Positions 35,479 through 44,610 of a stretch of DNA of 64,000 nt are shown here, one piece after another; the stretch's first letter is position 1; each line of letters starts with the position of its first letter. This stretch comes from Progne subis subis (Eukaryota > Chordata > Aves > Passeriformes > Hirundinidae): the NCBI GenBank assembly GCA_022316685.1, contig JAKJHU010001321.1, forward strand, positions 1-64,000, written 5' to 3'. Both the position numbers and the translations under genes were made by a program. A model generated the notes under the pieces. The model saw only the letters and a program-made list of their open reading frames with translations, had not been told where the DNA came from and made no database searches.

Positions 35479-35824
35479 GGTGAGGGGGGGTTCCCCAGGG
35501 GCTGTGTGTGTGTCCCCCCAGAGCATGTGTGACCCCCCCTCCCAGTGTCTCCCCCTCTTCCCTCCCCACAGGGCTCCTGCCCCACTCCTGCTGCCCCCGG
35601 GAGGAATTTGGGGAGGGGGCAGAGGGGTGCACAGCCCCCCAGGGGATGACCCCGCCCCAGCCCCTTTGTTTAGCACCAAGCTGGGCTTGGGGCCGCAGGA
35701 GGAAGAGGCCGAGGGGAAGCAGATCCTGAGGTGGGACAGGGCTTGGGTCAGGGCAAGTCCTGCCCTGCACACCTGGCTCAGGTGTGACCCTGCCCCATTC
35801 CCATCCCCACGGATCAGGGCTGGG

Positions 35825-36520
35825 AGCAGCACTTGGAGCACGGACATGGAAATATGGGAGAGACTGGGACCACTGAGGGCTACTGGAGACACTGGGCAAC
35901 TGGGAATGATGGTGCATGCTGGGGGCAACTGGGAATGAGTGAGAACATGGTGGGAGCAACTGGAACCAGACTGGGCTCTGGGGTGACTGGGAATGAGCTT
36001 GCTGGGGGACAACTTGGAGACACTGGGAATGGTGGTGCATGCTGGGGACAACTGGGATATACTGGGAATGTATGGAAAGATCCAGAGGGGACAACACTGG
36101 GAACAACTGGGACCATGTTGAGGGCAACTGGGAGCAATGAGGGGTGACTGTGTCTGTACTGGAGGTCACTGAGATCATACTGGCAGTGACTGGGACTATA
36201 CCAGGGGCAACTGGGTGCAACTGGGATCACACAGGGTGGAACTGGGATGACACTAAAGGGGGACTGGGATCATACTGGAATGACCAGGAGCATGCTGAGG
36301 GCACTTTGGACCATGACGGGGGCAACTGGGATATACTGGGAGCAACTGGAACTGCATTGAGGGTGACTTGGAGTGGCTGTGTGCAACTGGAATCATGCTG
36401 GAGCAACTGGCAGGAAGTCGGGGTGACTGGAAGCATGCTGGGGGCAACTGGAATATACTGAGAGAGACTGGCAGTCACTGGGACCATCCTGGGAGTGACT
36501 GGAACCATGGCAATGGCCTG
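35825..36520 (+). repeat. ACTGGGA-type minisatellite
   Basis: Degenerate units of roughly 25-31 bp with cores such as CAACTGGGA, ATACTGGGA and GTGACTGGGA recur about 25 times. Related shorter patches lie at 54820-55110 (plus) and 58080-58250 (reverse complement). The overlapping open frames on both strands come from the repeat and are not genes. Confidence 0.85.
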
Positions 36521-36985
36521 GCTGGGTGCTGTGGGGCCTCAGGGTGCACAGGGAGCTCTGTGACCCTGCGGGCCTGCTGGAACCAAGGGGACATTGTGAC
36601 ACTCTGTGCCCGCCCTGCCCGTGGGTGTTCCAGGAGCCCCGGGTGCCCAGTGCAGCAGAGCAGAGCCCCTGCTCCGGGGCTCTGTTTCCTCACAGCTGTA
36701 GCCAAGCAAAGATGGAAGTGGCCCCTTAAAGAAACCCTCAAGTTTCATGCAGTGGCTTTTGTTTATTCACTGGAAGTTTTCGATCGAACTCTGTCCCTCT
36801 GGAAGGGACACACACAAACCAAAGCCCCTCCTGACACCCCTCTCTGGCCCTCTCAGCACGGGGCAGCTGCTCTCTCAGCTCACAGCAGGGCTCCGTGCAC
36901 TCCCACAAGCACCACTCCTGGGGAACTGGCACCACGCAAAGCAGCCCCAGACCCCACAGCTGGGAACGCTGCCCCTGACCAAAAA
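36521..36985. other. No gene recognised
   Basis: GC-rich DNA downstream (minus sense) of the PAK-like exon. If the kinase gene continued, its C-lobe exons should be here, but no WMAPE- or DIWS-like motif was found in any minus-strand frame. Confidence 0.45.
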
Positions 36986-36989
36986 CACC

Positions 36990-37092
36990 CACCCAACCTG
37001 ACAGATCCATCCATGGCCGGGAGGATTCTGGAGCTTTTGACCTCCCTGGGGATGACCTGGCTGGAATGAAGGAAATCCAGGGCCTGCAGGCT
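36990..37092 (-). pseudogene. PAK-like kinase exon, catalytic-loop segment, degenerate
   Basis: After a good minus-strand acceptor (TTTCTTTTTCCTCTATCAG, boundary 37092/37093) the frame reads [23 protein letters not shown] and AMDGSVRL. This aligns with the catalytic-loop exon of p21-activated kinases. The catalytic HRD is replaced by PRE and the metal-binding Asn by Arg. The frame then loses homology where the DFG motif is expected. It cannot encode an active kinase. Songbirds carry many PAK3-like gene copies, so this may be one decayed member. Confidence 0.8.
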
Positions 37093-37362
37093 CTGATAGA
37101 GGAAAAAGAAATACGAGGTCAAAGTTAAAGACCTGAATTCATCCCACAAAGAAAGGAAATGGATCCCAAAGATTTCCTGTCTTGGGAATGGTGACTATAA
37201 CAGAACATGGTGCAGCCAAGAGGAAGACCTGCTGCTCCAACACCTTTAGAGTAGCATCTTTCTAAGTGAAGGCAGATTAGGGTGTTTTTTTTGTTCTTAA
37301 CACCTGTTTACCAGCGTGTCCATGACATGGGAAGCATCGGAGAGATCCCTCACTGCCGGACT

Positions 37363-37367
37363 GACAG
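37363..37367. other. Target-site duplication, left copy
   Basis: GACAG immediately before the TG of the provirus 5' LTR, repeated at 43859-43863 after its 3' LTR. Confidence 0.9.
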
Positions 37368-38037
37368 TGTTGAGAGTTAAGTTCTCCTGTAGAATTTTTC
37401 CCCCCCATGAGTTGCTAGATTTTTAAGTAGGGGTAGTTAAGGGGTGCTTAAGCTGACAAAAGAAGTTGATCACTTGGTTTTGGGGGGGGAGGCTCCTGAG
37501 AGAACTAAGGTGTGGGCTCACTTCTCTCGGTTTTCCCGGGGAGGACGGTCAGGCTACGGAGTAGCTGCCTGAAGTCCACAGCTAGCGGAGGAGTCTGGTC
37601 CTGGGAATTCTATCATCTGTTGGAGTGCCCAGGAATTCGGAGTTTCTTCGTTACCCTGCTGGATTTTTGGGTCAGCCCGGGGTCCAGCCGCTGCGGGTTC
37701 TCCGGCACTGCCCTCCATTTGCCAGGGCACCCCCCTGCCTGCTGAGGATAATCCACCGCTTCCAGCTTGCAGCCATCAGCGACGGACTTTTCCACCGTTT
37801 GCCCTCAGGGTTCTTGGTTCTGTTTTACTGTTATTATAAGTGCTGTTGTTGTTTGTCTGTCCTGTTATATTTACTAGTAAAGGACTGTTATTCCTTTTCC
37901 CCATAGCTCTGACCGAAAAGATTTTCTTTTAATCTTCCAAATTATAATAACACGGAGGGAAGGATTTAAATTCCTCATTTTCCTGGAGAGGCCTACCTCT
38001 CCTTAGCAGACACCTGTCTTTTTTTCAAACCGAGACA
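37368..38037 (+). mobile_element. 5' LTR of ERVL provirus A
   Basis: Starts TGTTGAGAGTTAAG and ends AACCGAGACA. The 3' part carries GTTATATTTACTAGTAAAGG and CTTAGCAGACACCTGTC, shared with the LTRs at 43194 and 54155. Confidence 0.93.
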
Positions 38038-38042
38038 GAATT

Positions 38043-38058
38043 TGGCGCCCAACGTGGG
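38043..38058 (+). other. Primer binding site, tRNA-Lys type
   Basis: TGGCGCCCAACGTGGG, five bases after the LTR CA end, identical to the start of the tRNA-Lys(1,2) primer site. Confidence 0.92.
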
Positions 38059-38147
38059 CATTGAGAGAAAAAGAATAACAGTTCTTAAGTGCCTACATTG
38101 TTGTGTACTGGACATCATGTGGTCTGCCTTTGTCTGGTTAGGGTGGC

Positions 38148-39960
38148 ATGGGGTGTGGCCGTATTTCTCCATTTGCAGGCCCTTTTCTAAACATGGGCCC
38201 TGTAACTAAGGTTGCTGTGGCTGTCATCCAGTTTGCTATATGGGTTAACGAAGTGAGGAAATCGTGGATTTTTAATTTTCTCTGGAAGGCAGGCACATGG
38301 ATTCAGGGCTATCATACACTGACTGTGTGTTTTTGGAGTTACTTTAACAACGGTACATACTGTGAGGAAATGACACCAGGGGAAACCTTTTCCCAACCCT
38401 TCACCCAGCTCTTTGGACCTACCCCACCAGTCTTTGAAGGGTTCAAATCTTTGAATGTTAATGATATCATACAGTGGCTGGTGTTGCTGGTATGCCTGTT
38501 CTGTGTAGCATTTAGAGATAAGGGGAGACTGGACTGGGTAACCACCCTGATACCTCCCCTAGAGAATAAGGATACTGCCCCACAGCCTGACCTGCCCCCA
38601 GCCTGACCTGCCCCACAGCCTGCCTCAGGAATAAACCACCCAGATTGGGTGAAGGAGAGGAGATGGGAGATGCTGAGGGAGTACCTTTCCCCTGTAGTAG
38701 CCTCATTAGCCCCAGCTGCTGGGAAACCCTCCCCCTGCCCCGACAAAGGAGAGTCTGATGGTGCAGCAGCGGAACCCACAGACGTTACAACCGTCCAGGT
38801 TCCAGCTGAACCACAGGGGCAGCCACAGCCAGCAGCAGTGGCCCCTGTGGAAACAAAGAAGTACAAGGTGAAATCAGAGCACCCAGGCAACAAGGATAAG
38901 AAAGGAGGGCCCTCACAACCCGCGGGGGACTCAGAGGTTGAGATCATCACCGAGTCCCTGACATATGAAAGTCTCCGTAATCTGCAAAAAGATCTTGCAC
39001 GACGGGGACGTGAGGCTTATACAGCCTGGTTAGTTCGGGTCTGGGACCTTATAGGACAGGCGTGCAGCTAGATAGTAGTGAGGCAAGGAATTTGGGACCC
39101 TTGACCCAGGACTCAGGTGTGAATCAGGTATTCGTAAGGGAGCCAGGGCCCCTTTCCCTTTGGGAGCGGCTTTTAATGAGTGTAAGGGAGAGGTTTGTCC
39201 ACAGAGACAGAATGCAGGAGCACCATCAGAATGCGCTGGAAGACCCTTGAGGAAGGGATCCAACAGCTGAGAGAAGTGGCAGTATTGGAGGTACTCTTTG
39301 GGAGGGGTGGACAGCATGATAATGACCCCGACAAAGTCAGGTGCACAGGGCAAATGCTGTGGAACTGGCAACTCTAGGACCATCTCAATACGCCACATTC
39401 ATTGCAACAATTAATGCCGATAACAACCGAGAGACAGTGGGTTCTGTAGCCAACAAGCTTAGAAATTATGAGAGCATGATCAGTGGCCCAATGCAGGCTC
39501 AGGTCTCTGCCATGGTAAGGAACTCAGAGAGGAGATGAGGGAGGTAGGGAGGAGATGAGGAGGAACAGTTCCTGTGTGGCACCGGTGCGAGTTACAGGCC
39601 CCAGAGTCAGAGCTCAACGGCCCCCAGCTAGAGAGAGAGGGTACACCCCACGAGCTGACCTGTGGTTCTTTCTGAGTGACCATGGGGAAGACATGGGAAG
39701 GTGGCATGGGAAACCCACTTCTGCCCTGGCAGCACGGGTGCGTGAGCTCAAGGAGAGAAACACTAACCGAGGGGGTTCCACTAAGATGAAGGTAGCCTCA
39801 ACCTCACATGACCAAGCTGCCAGGTATTATAGAAGTGAGGATATGTCAGATCCCTGTGAAGGAACCTCTACCATGTATGCCCAGGAAGGGAATAATGACC
39901 GTGCTAGAGGGGCCCTGCCTCTAGCCAGGGAGAGGCACGGGAAAACCGGATCTATTGGAC
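38148..39960 (+). pseudogene. gag: ERVL gag (family A), several frameshifts
   Basis: The first frame (38148-38606) has a hydrophobic N-terminal part and a second membrane-like run (WLVLLVCLFCVAF) before a Pro-rich end. The next frame (38649-39071) carries a Pro/Ala linker, a KDKKGG basic patch and ESLRNLQKDLARRG. Then SVRERFVHRD, MRWKTLEEGIQQL, SQYATFIATI and ETVGSVANKLRNYE follow in shifted frames to 39538. These are the capsid-like parts of avian ERVL Gag. No CCHC zinc knuckle was seen. Breaks at about 39068, 39245, 39375 and 39535 make it non-functional as written. An inverted copy (46840-48284) shows different breaks. Confidence 0.8.
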
Positions 39961-39961
39961 G

Positions 39962-40420
39962 GTGTGGATTCGATGGCCTGGCACATCAGAGCCACAGAAA
40001 TATGAAGCTTTAGTTGATACTGGTTCGCAGTGTACACTGATACCATCGGAATATGTGGGGACAGAACCTATTTCCATTGCCGGGGTGACGGGGGGATCAC
40101 AGGAATTGACTCTGTTAGAAGCTGAGGTGAGCCTGACCGGGAAGGAGTGGCAGAAACATCCAATTGTGACTGGCTCAGGGGCCCCGTGTATTTTGGGCAT
40201 AGACTTCCTCCGGAATGGTTATTACAAAGACTCTAAAGGACTCAGGTGGGCTTTTGGAATAGCAGCTGTGGAGGCAGAGGGCATTAAGAAATTGAATAGC
40301 TTGCCTGGACTGTCGGAGAACCCATCTGCAGTAGGACTCCTAAAGGTAGAAGAGCAACGAGTTCCAGTTGCCACCTCGACGGTGCACCGCCGACAGTACG
40401 GACAAATCGAGATGCCGTGA
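39962..40420 (+). pseudogene. pro: ERVL protease and start of RT (family A)
   Basis: One frame encodes an aspartic protease with the active-site motif LVDTGSQC near residue 18 and ILGIDFLRNG near residue 77, then the start of the polymerase (VATSTVHRRQY). It ends because one base is missing at CAGTACGG; the chimeric copy reads CAGTATCGG at 51379 and stays in frame into RT. Protease and RT therefore belong to a single Pro-Pol frame in the parental element. Catalytic residues are intact. Confidence 0.85.
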
Positions 40421-41793
40421 TCCCCATCCACAAGATGATCCGTGAGCTGGAGAGCCAAGGGGTGGTCAGCAAAACCCACTCACCCTTCAACAGCCCCATC
40501 TGGCCTGTGCGCAAGTCTGACGGAGAATGGAGATTGACTGTGGACTACCGTGCCTTGAACGAAGTGACTCCACCATTGAGCGCTGCTGTGCCGGACATGC
40601 TGGAACTCCAGTACGAGCTGGAGTCCAAGGCAGCAAAATGGTACGCCACCATTGACATTGCTAACGCATTTTTCTCCATTCCTCTGGCTGCAGAATGCAG
40701 GCCTCAGTTTGCTTTCACCTGGAGGGGCGTGCAGTACACCTGGAACCGACTGCCCCAGGGGTGGAAACACAGCCCCACCATCTGCCATGGACTGATCCAG
40801 GCTGCACTGGAAAAGGGTGAGGCTCCGGAGCACCTACAGTATATCGATGACATCATTGTGTGGGGGAACACGGCAATGGAAGTGTTTGAGAAAGGAGAGA
40901 AGATCATCCAAATTCTCCTGAAAGCTGGTTTTGCCATCAAGCAGAGCAAGGTCAAGGGACCTGCCCGAGAGATCCAGTTCCTGGGAGTAAAGTGGCAAGA
41001 TGGACGGCGGCAGATTCCCTGAGGTCATCAATAAGATCACCGCAATGTCTCCACCGACCAGCAAGAAGGAAACACAAGCTTTCCTAGGCGCCATAGGTTT
41101 CTGGAGGATGCACATTCCTGAGTACAGCCAGATTGTGAGCCCTCTCTACCTGGTCACCCGCAAGAAGAACGATTTCCACTGGGGCCCTGAACAGCAACAA
41201 GCCTTTGCCCAGATCAAGCAGGAGATCGCTCATGCAGTAGCCCTTGGCCCAGTCAGGACGGACCAGATGTGAAGAACGTGCTCTACTCAGCAGCCGGGAA
41301 CAATGGCCTGTCCTGGAGCCTTTGGCAGAAGGTGCCTGGGGAGACTCGGGGCCGACCACTGGGATTCTGGAGCCGAAGCTACAGAGGGTCCGAAGCCAAC
41401 TACACTCCAACAGAGAAGGAAATCTTGGCCGCCTATGAAGGAGTTCAAGCTGCCTCAGAGGTGATTGGCACAGAAGCACAACTCCTGCTGGCACCTCGAC
41501 TACCGGTGCTGGGGTGGATGTTTAAAGGAAAGGTTCCCTCCACCCATCATGCCACCGACGCCACGTGGAGCAAATGGATTGCCCTCATCACTCAGCGTGC
41601 CCGCATTGGAAACCCAAATCGCCCTGGGATTTTGGAGATAATTACAAACTGGCCGGAAGGTGAGAACTTTGGTCTCACAGATGAAGAGGAGCAGGAACAA
41701 GTGACACGTGCAGAAGAGGGTCCACCATACAACCAACTACCAGCAGAAGAAACACGCTATGCTCTTTTCACTGATGGTCCTGCCGCATCGTAG
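40417..41793 (+). pseudogene. pol: ERVL reverse transcriptase (family A), three frames
   Basis: Frame 1 (40417-41022) holds the RT fingers and palm with LTVDYRALN, NAFFSIPLA, LPQGWKHSP and the catalytic YIDDIIVWG. After a two-base loss near 41019 the next frame (41000-41272) continues with AFLGAIGFWRMHIPEYS (thumb). After a one-base loss near 41265 a third frame (41269-41793) gives the connection domain (LGFWSRSYRGSE, YTPTEKEILA) and the start of RNase H (ALFTDG). Each break is absent from the second copy at the same point. The key RT residues are retained. Confidence 0.9.
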
Positions 41794-41795
41794 GG

Positions 41796-43085
41796 ATGAA
41801 CCGGAAGTGGAAAGCAGCTGTATGGAGCCCCACACGACAGGTTGCAGAAGCCACTGAAGGAGAAGGTGGGTCAAGCCAACTTGCTGAACTCAAAGCTGTT
41901 CAACTGGCCCTGGACATTGCTGAAAGAGAGAAGTGGCCAAAGCTCTACCTCTACACTGATTCGTGGATGGTGGCCAATGCTCTGTGGGGTTGGCTGGACA
42001 GGTGGAAAAAGGCCAATTGGCAGCGTAGAGGAAAGCCAATCTGGGCTGCAGATGAGTGGAAGGACATTGCCACTCGGGTAGAGAAGCTACCTGTCAAAGT
42101 CCGTCATGTAGATGCCCATGTCCCCAAGAGTCGGGCTAATGAGGAGCACCGAAACAACGAGCAGGTAGATCAAGCTGCAAAGATAGAGGTGTCAAAGATA
42201 GACTTAGATTGGCAACACAAGGGAGAGTTGTTCCTAGCTCGATGGGCCCATGATGCCTCAGGCCATCAGGGCAGAGATGCCACCTATAAGTGGGCACGAG
42301 ACCGAGGGGTGGATCTAACCATGGACAGTATTTCTCAGGTTATCCATGACTGTGAGACGTGTGCTACCATCAAACAGGCCAAGCGGGTGAAGCCCCTATG
42401 GTATGGCGGGCGATGGTCCAAATATAAGTACGGGGAAGCCTGGCAGATTGACTACATCACCCTTCCCCAAACCCGCCAAGGCAAGCGCTATGTGCTGACC
42501 ATGGTGGAAGCCACCACTGGATGGTTGGAGACCTACCCTGTGCCTCACGCTACTGCCCGGAACACCATCCTGGGCCTTGAAAAGCAAATCCTGTGGAGAC
42601 ATGGTACCCCTGAGAGGATTGAGTCTGACAACGGGACTCATTTCAAGAACAGCCTTATAAACACCTGGGCTAGAGAACATGGCATTGAGTGGGTGTACCA
42701 TATTCCTTATCATGCGCCAGCAGCCGGGAAAGTTGAACGGTGCAATGGCCTGCTTAAAACCACTTTGAAGGCACTGGGTGGGGGGACTTTCAAGAACTGG
42801 GAGATTAATTTAGCAAAGGCCACCTGGTTAGTGAACACTCGAGGTTCCACCAACCGAGCAGGCCCTGCCCAATCTGAGCCCCTGAGAACAAGAGATGGAG
42901 ATAAGGTTCCAGTGGTACACATGAGAGGAATGCTGGGAAAAACTGTCTGGATTAATTCTGCCTCCAGCAAAGACAATCCCGCTCGTGGGGTTGTTTTTGC
43001 TCAGGGACCTGGCTGCACATGGTGGGTGATGCAAAAGGATGGAGAGACCCGCTGCATACCTCAAGGGGACCTTGTTTTTCGGTGA
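41796..43085 (+). CDS. pol: ERVL RNase H and integrase, open frame of 429 codons
   Basis: The longest credible coding frame in the window. RNase H comes first (QLAELKAVQLALDI with the catalytic Glu, then YTDSWMVANAL with Asp, and a VDAHVPKSR segment). Integrase follows: a zinc-binding HH-CC domain (ASGHQGRDATY ... CETCATIKQ), a catalytic core with WQIDYITLP, ESDNGTHF and GKVERCNG supplying the DDE residues, and a C-terminal domain (GPGCTWWVMQKDG) ending in TAA-type closure at 43083-43085. The beginning of RNase H lies in the previous frame. It is a fragment of a Pro-Pol polyprotein rather than an independent gene. Confidence 0.92.
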   Translation: MNRKWKAAVWSPTRQVAEATEGEGGSSQLAELKAVQLALDIAEREKWPKLYLYTDSWMVANALWGWLDRWKKANWQRRGKPIWAADEWKDIATRVEKLPVKVRHVDAHVPKSRANEEHRNNEQVDQAAKIEVSKIDLDWQHKGELFLARWAHDASGHQGRDATYKWARDRGVDLTMDSISQVIHDCETCATIKQAKRVKPLWYGGRWSKYKYGEAWQIDYITLPQTRQGKRYVLTMVEATTGWLETYPVPHATARNTILGLEKQILWRHGTPERIESDNGTHFKNSLINTWAREHGIEWVYHIPYHAPAAGKVERCNGLLKTTLKALGGGTFKNWEINLAKATWLVNTRGSTNRAGPAQSEPLRTRDGDKVPVVHMRGMLGKTVWINSASSKDNPARGVVFAQGPGCTWWVMQKDGETRCIPQGDLVFR

Positions 43086-43193
43086 ATACTGTGACTGTGT
43101 CTGTATTTATATTCACATGTATATATATGTATATTATTTAAAGGTTTAAATTCAATATAATATGTTAGGGTGGGAAAAATTCGGGGTGGATAA
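43086..43193 (+). other. Short env-less 3' spacer of provirus A
   Basis: AT-rich DNA with TATATATGTATAT, then a purine-biased stretch (GGTGGGAAAAATTCGGGGTGGA, with a pyrimidine interruption) just before the LTR, the likely polypurine tract. No reading frame. Confidence 0.6.
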
Positions 43194-43858
43194 TGTTGAG
43201 GGTTAAGTTCTCCTGTAGAATTTTTCCCCCCCATGAGTTGCTAGATTTTAAGTAGGGGTAGTTAAGCGGTGCTTAACCTGACAAAAGAAGTTGATCACTT
43301 GGTTTTGGGGAGGGAGGAGGCTCCGGAGAGCTAGGTGTGGGCTCACTTCTCTCGTTTCCCGGGGAGGACGGTCGGGCTACGGAGTAGCTGCCTGGAGTCC
43401 ACAGCTAACGGAGGAGTTGGTCCTGGGAATTCTATCATCTGTTGGAGTGCCCAGGAATTCGGAGTTTCTTCGTTACCCTGCTGGATTTTGGGTCAGCCCG
43501 GGGTCCAGCCGCTGCGGGTTCTCCGGCACTGCCCACTTCATCTGCCGGGCACCCCCCTGCCTGCTGAGGACAATCCATCGCTTCCAGCTTGCAGCCATCA
43601 GCGACGGACTTTCCACCGTTTGCCCTCAGGGTTCTTGGTTCTGTTTTACTGTTATTATAAGTGCTGTTGTTGTTTGTCTGTCCTGTTATATTTACTAGTA
43701 AAGGACTATTATTCCTTTTCCCCATAGCTCTGACCGAAAAGTTTTTCTTTTAATCTTCCAAATTATAATAACACGGAGGGAAGGATTTAAATTCCTCATT
43801 TTCCTGGAGAGGCCTGCCTCTCCTTAGCAGACACCTGTCTTTTTTTCAAACCGAGACA
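43194..43858 (+). mobile_element. 3' LTR of ERVL provirus A
   Basis: Starts TGTTGAGGGTTAAG and ends AACCGAGACA, matching 37368-38037 with a few small indels and substitutions. Followed by the second GACAG. Confidence 0.93.
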
Positions 43859-43863
43859 GACAG
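43859..43863. other. Target-site duplication, right copy
   Basis: GACAG after the 3' LTR, matching 37363-37367. On the minus strand it lies in the Ala-Val codons at the end of the PAK-like exon. Confidence 0.9.
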
Positions 43864-43952
43864 CTGCCATCTCTCCTTCAGCCACAACATCCTCTAAAGT
43901 GCCTCTGTCCACGTATTCCATAACCAGCCACAGTTCTTCAAGGACAAGGTAG
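43859..43952 (-). pseudogene. PAK-like kinase exon, hinge segment, cut by ERV insertion
   Basis: After a minus-strand acceptor (CTTCCCTTCTCTGAG, boundary 43952/43953) the exon reads YLVLEELWLVMEYVDRGTLE, then DVVAEGEMAA. It matches the hinge and helix D/E segment of p21-activated kinases. Homology continues for a few codons on the far side of the provirus (37362 leftward, minus sense), so the provirus landed at the exon end. The upstream N-lobe exons (glycine loop, VAIK lysine) were not found up to 46400. Confidence 0.8.
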
Positions 43953-44279
43953 CTCAGAGAAGGGAAGAGTGGCATGGAGATGAATGTGCACAGCTAAATC
44001 ACCTCATGGAAAAGACTCCAGCTGAATCTTTTTCCCAGGTTATTTGTCAATGCAAACAGAATCAAATGGAGAGACATTCCTTCAAGGCCAAACACTGCTT
44101 GGAATCTGCACAGTCTGAATGAGAAAGGCACATCCATGAAAAAGATGTCTGAGATGGCAAGCAAGGGAAAAAGCAGTTTAGCAACAGCAGAGATAAATGG
44201 TGCAGCACGACACAGCCCATCAGCTGGTTTCACCATCCTAACTCATCAATCCCACCAGGAATGCCAGGAACAACTTTCA
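43953..44279. other. Probable intron of the PAK-like gene
   Basis: No coding frame with a recognisable domain. It lies directly upstream (minus sense) of the kinase exon. Confidence 0.4.
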
Positions 44280-44610
44280 GTTATCCACAGGAGGGAGTGA
44301 GGACAGGCAAGGCAAGGGAGGGGGAGGCAAGGCAAGGCAAGGGAGGTGTGCACAAGGCACAACAAGGCAGGGTTATGCCAGCAAGACAAGGGAGAGGAAG
44401 GCAGGCCAGGCCAGGTTTGGGTAGAGCAGGCAAGGAGAGAAGGGGTAGGCAGGACAAGGAAGTCAGTGGGGGCAAAGAAAGGAGCTTCTGCAAGGGAGAG
44501 AGGGAGAGTTAGGCAAGGCAAGGCAGGGGAGAGGAAGGGGTAGACAAGGCAAGGGATGGGTCTGCAGGGCGAGGATAAGGGGGTGGTAGGCAGTGAAAGG
44601 CAAGGCTGAT
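44280..44610. repeat. GGCAAG-type purine-rich repeat tract
   Basis: Irregular tandem GGCAAGGCAAGGGAG and AGGCAGG units over about 330 bp. It is purine-rich on the plus strand, and the open frames across it are repeat artefacts. Confidence 0.85.

Larger units (their letters stand above)
37368..43858 (+). mobile_element. ERVL-type provirus (family A), complete but frameshifted, no env
   Basis: Direct LTRs of 670 and 665 bp bracket gag, protease, reverse transcriptase/RNase H and integrase in plus orientation. They are flanked by the exact 5-bp duplication GACAG. Only about 108 bp separate the integrase stop (43083-43085) from the 3' LTR, so there is no room for env, as usual for ERVL. The primer site is of the Lys type rather than the Leu type that gave ERVL its name. 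The two LTRs differ slightly, giving a modest age. The provirus splits the PAK-like gene between two exons. Confidence 0.95.

Noticed and set aside
34843..36051. 402-codon minus-strand open frame
   Set aside because: It crosses two MHC fragments and the ACTGGGA minisatellite. Its protein is Pro/Ser-rich without a domain, and overlapping long frames exist on the other strand.
38148..38606. An env gene misplaced upstream of gag, because of its hydrophobic segments
   Set aside because: No cleavage site, CX6CC or immunosuppressive motif. The position directly after the primer site and homology to the other gag starts favour gag.
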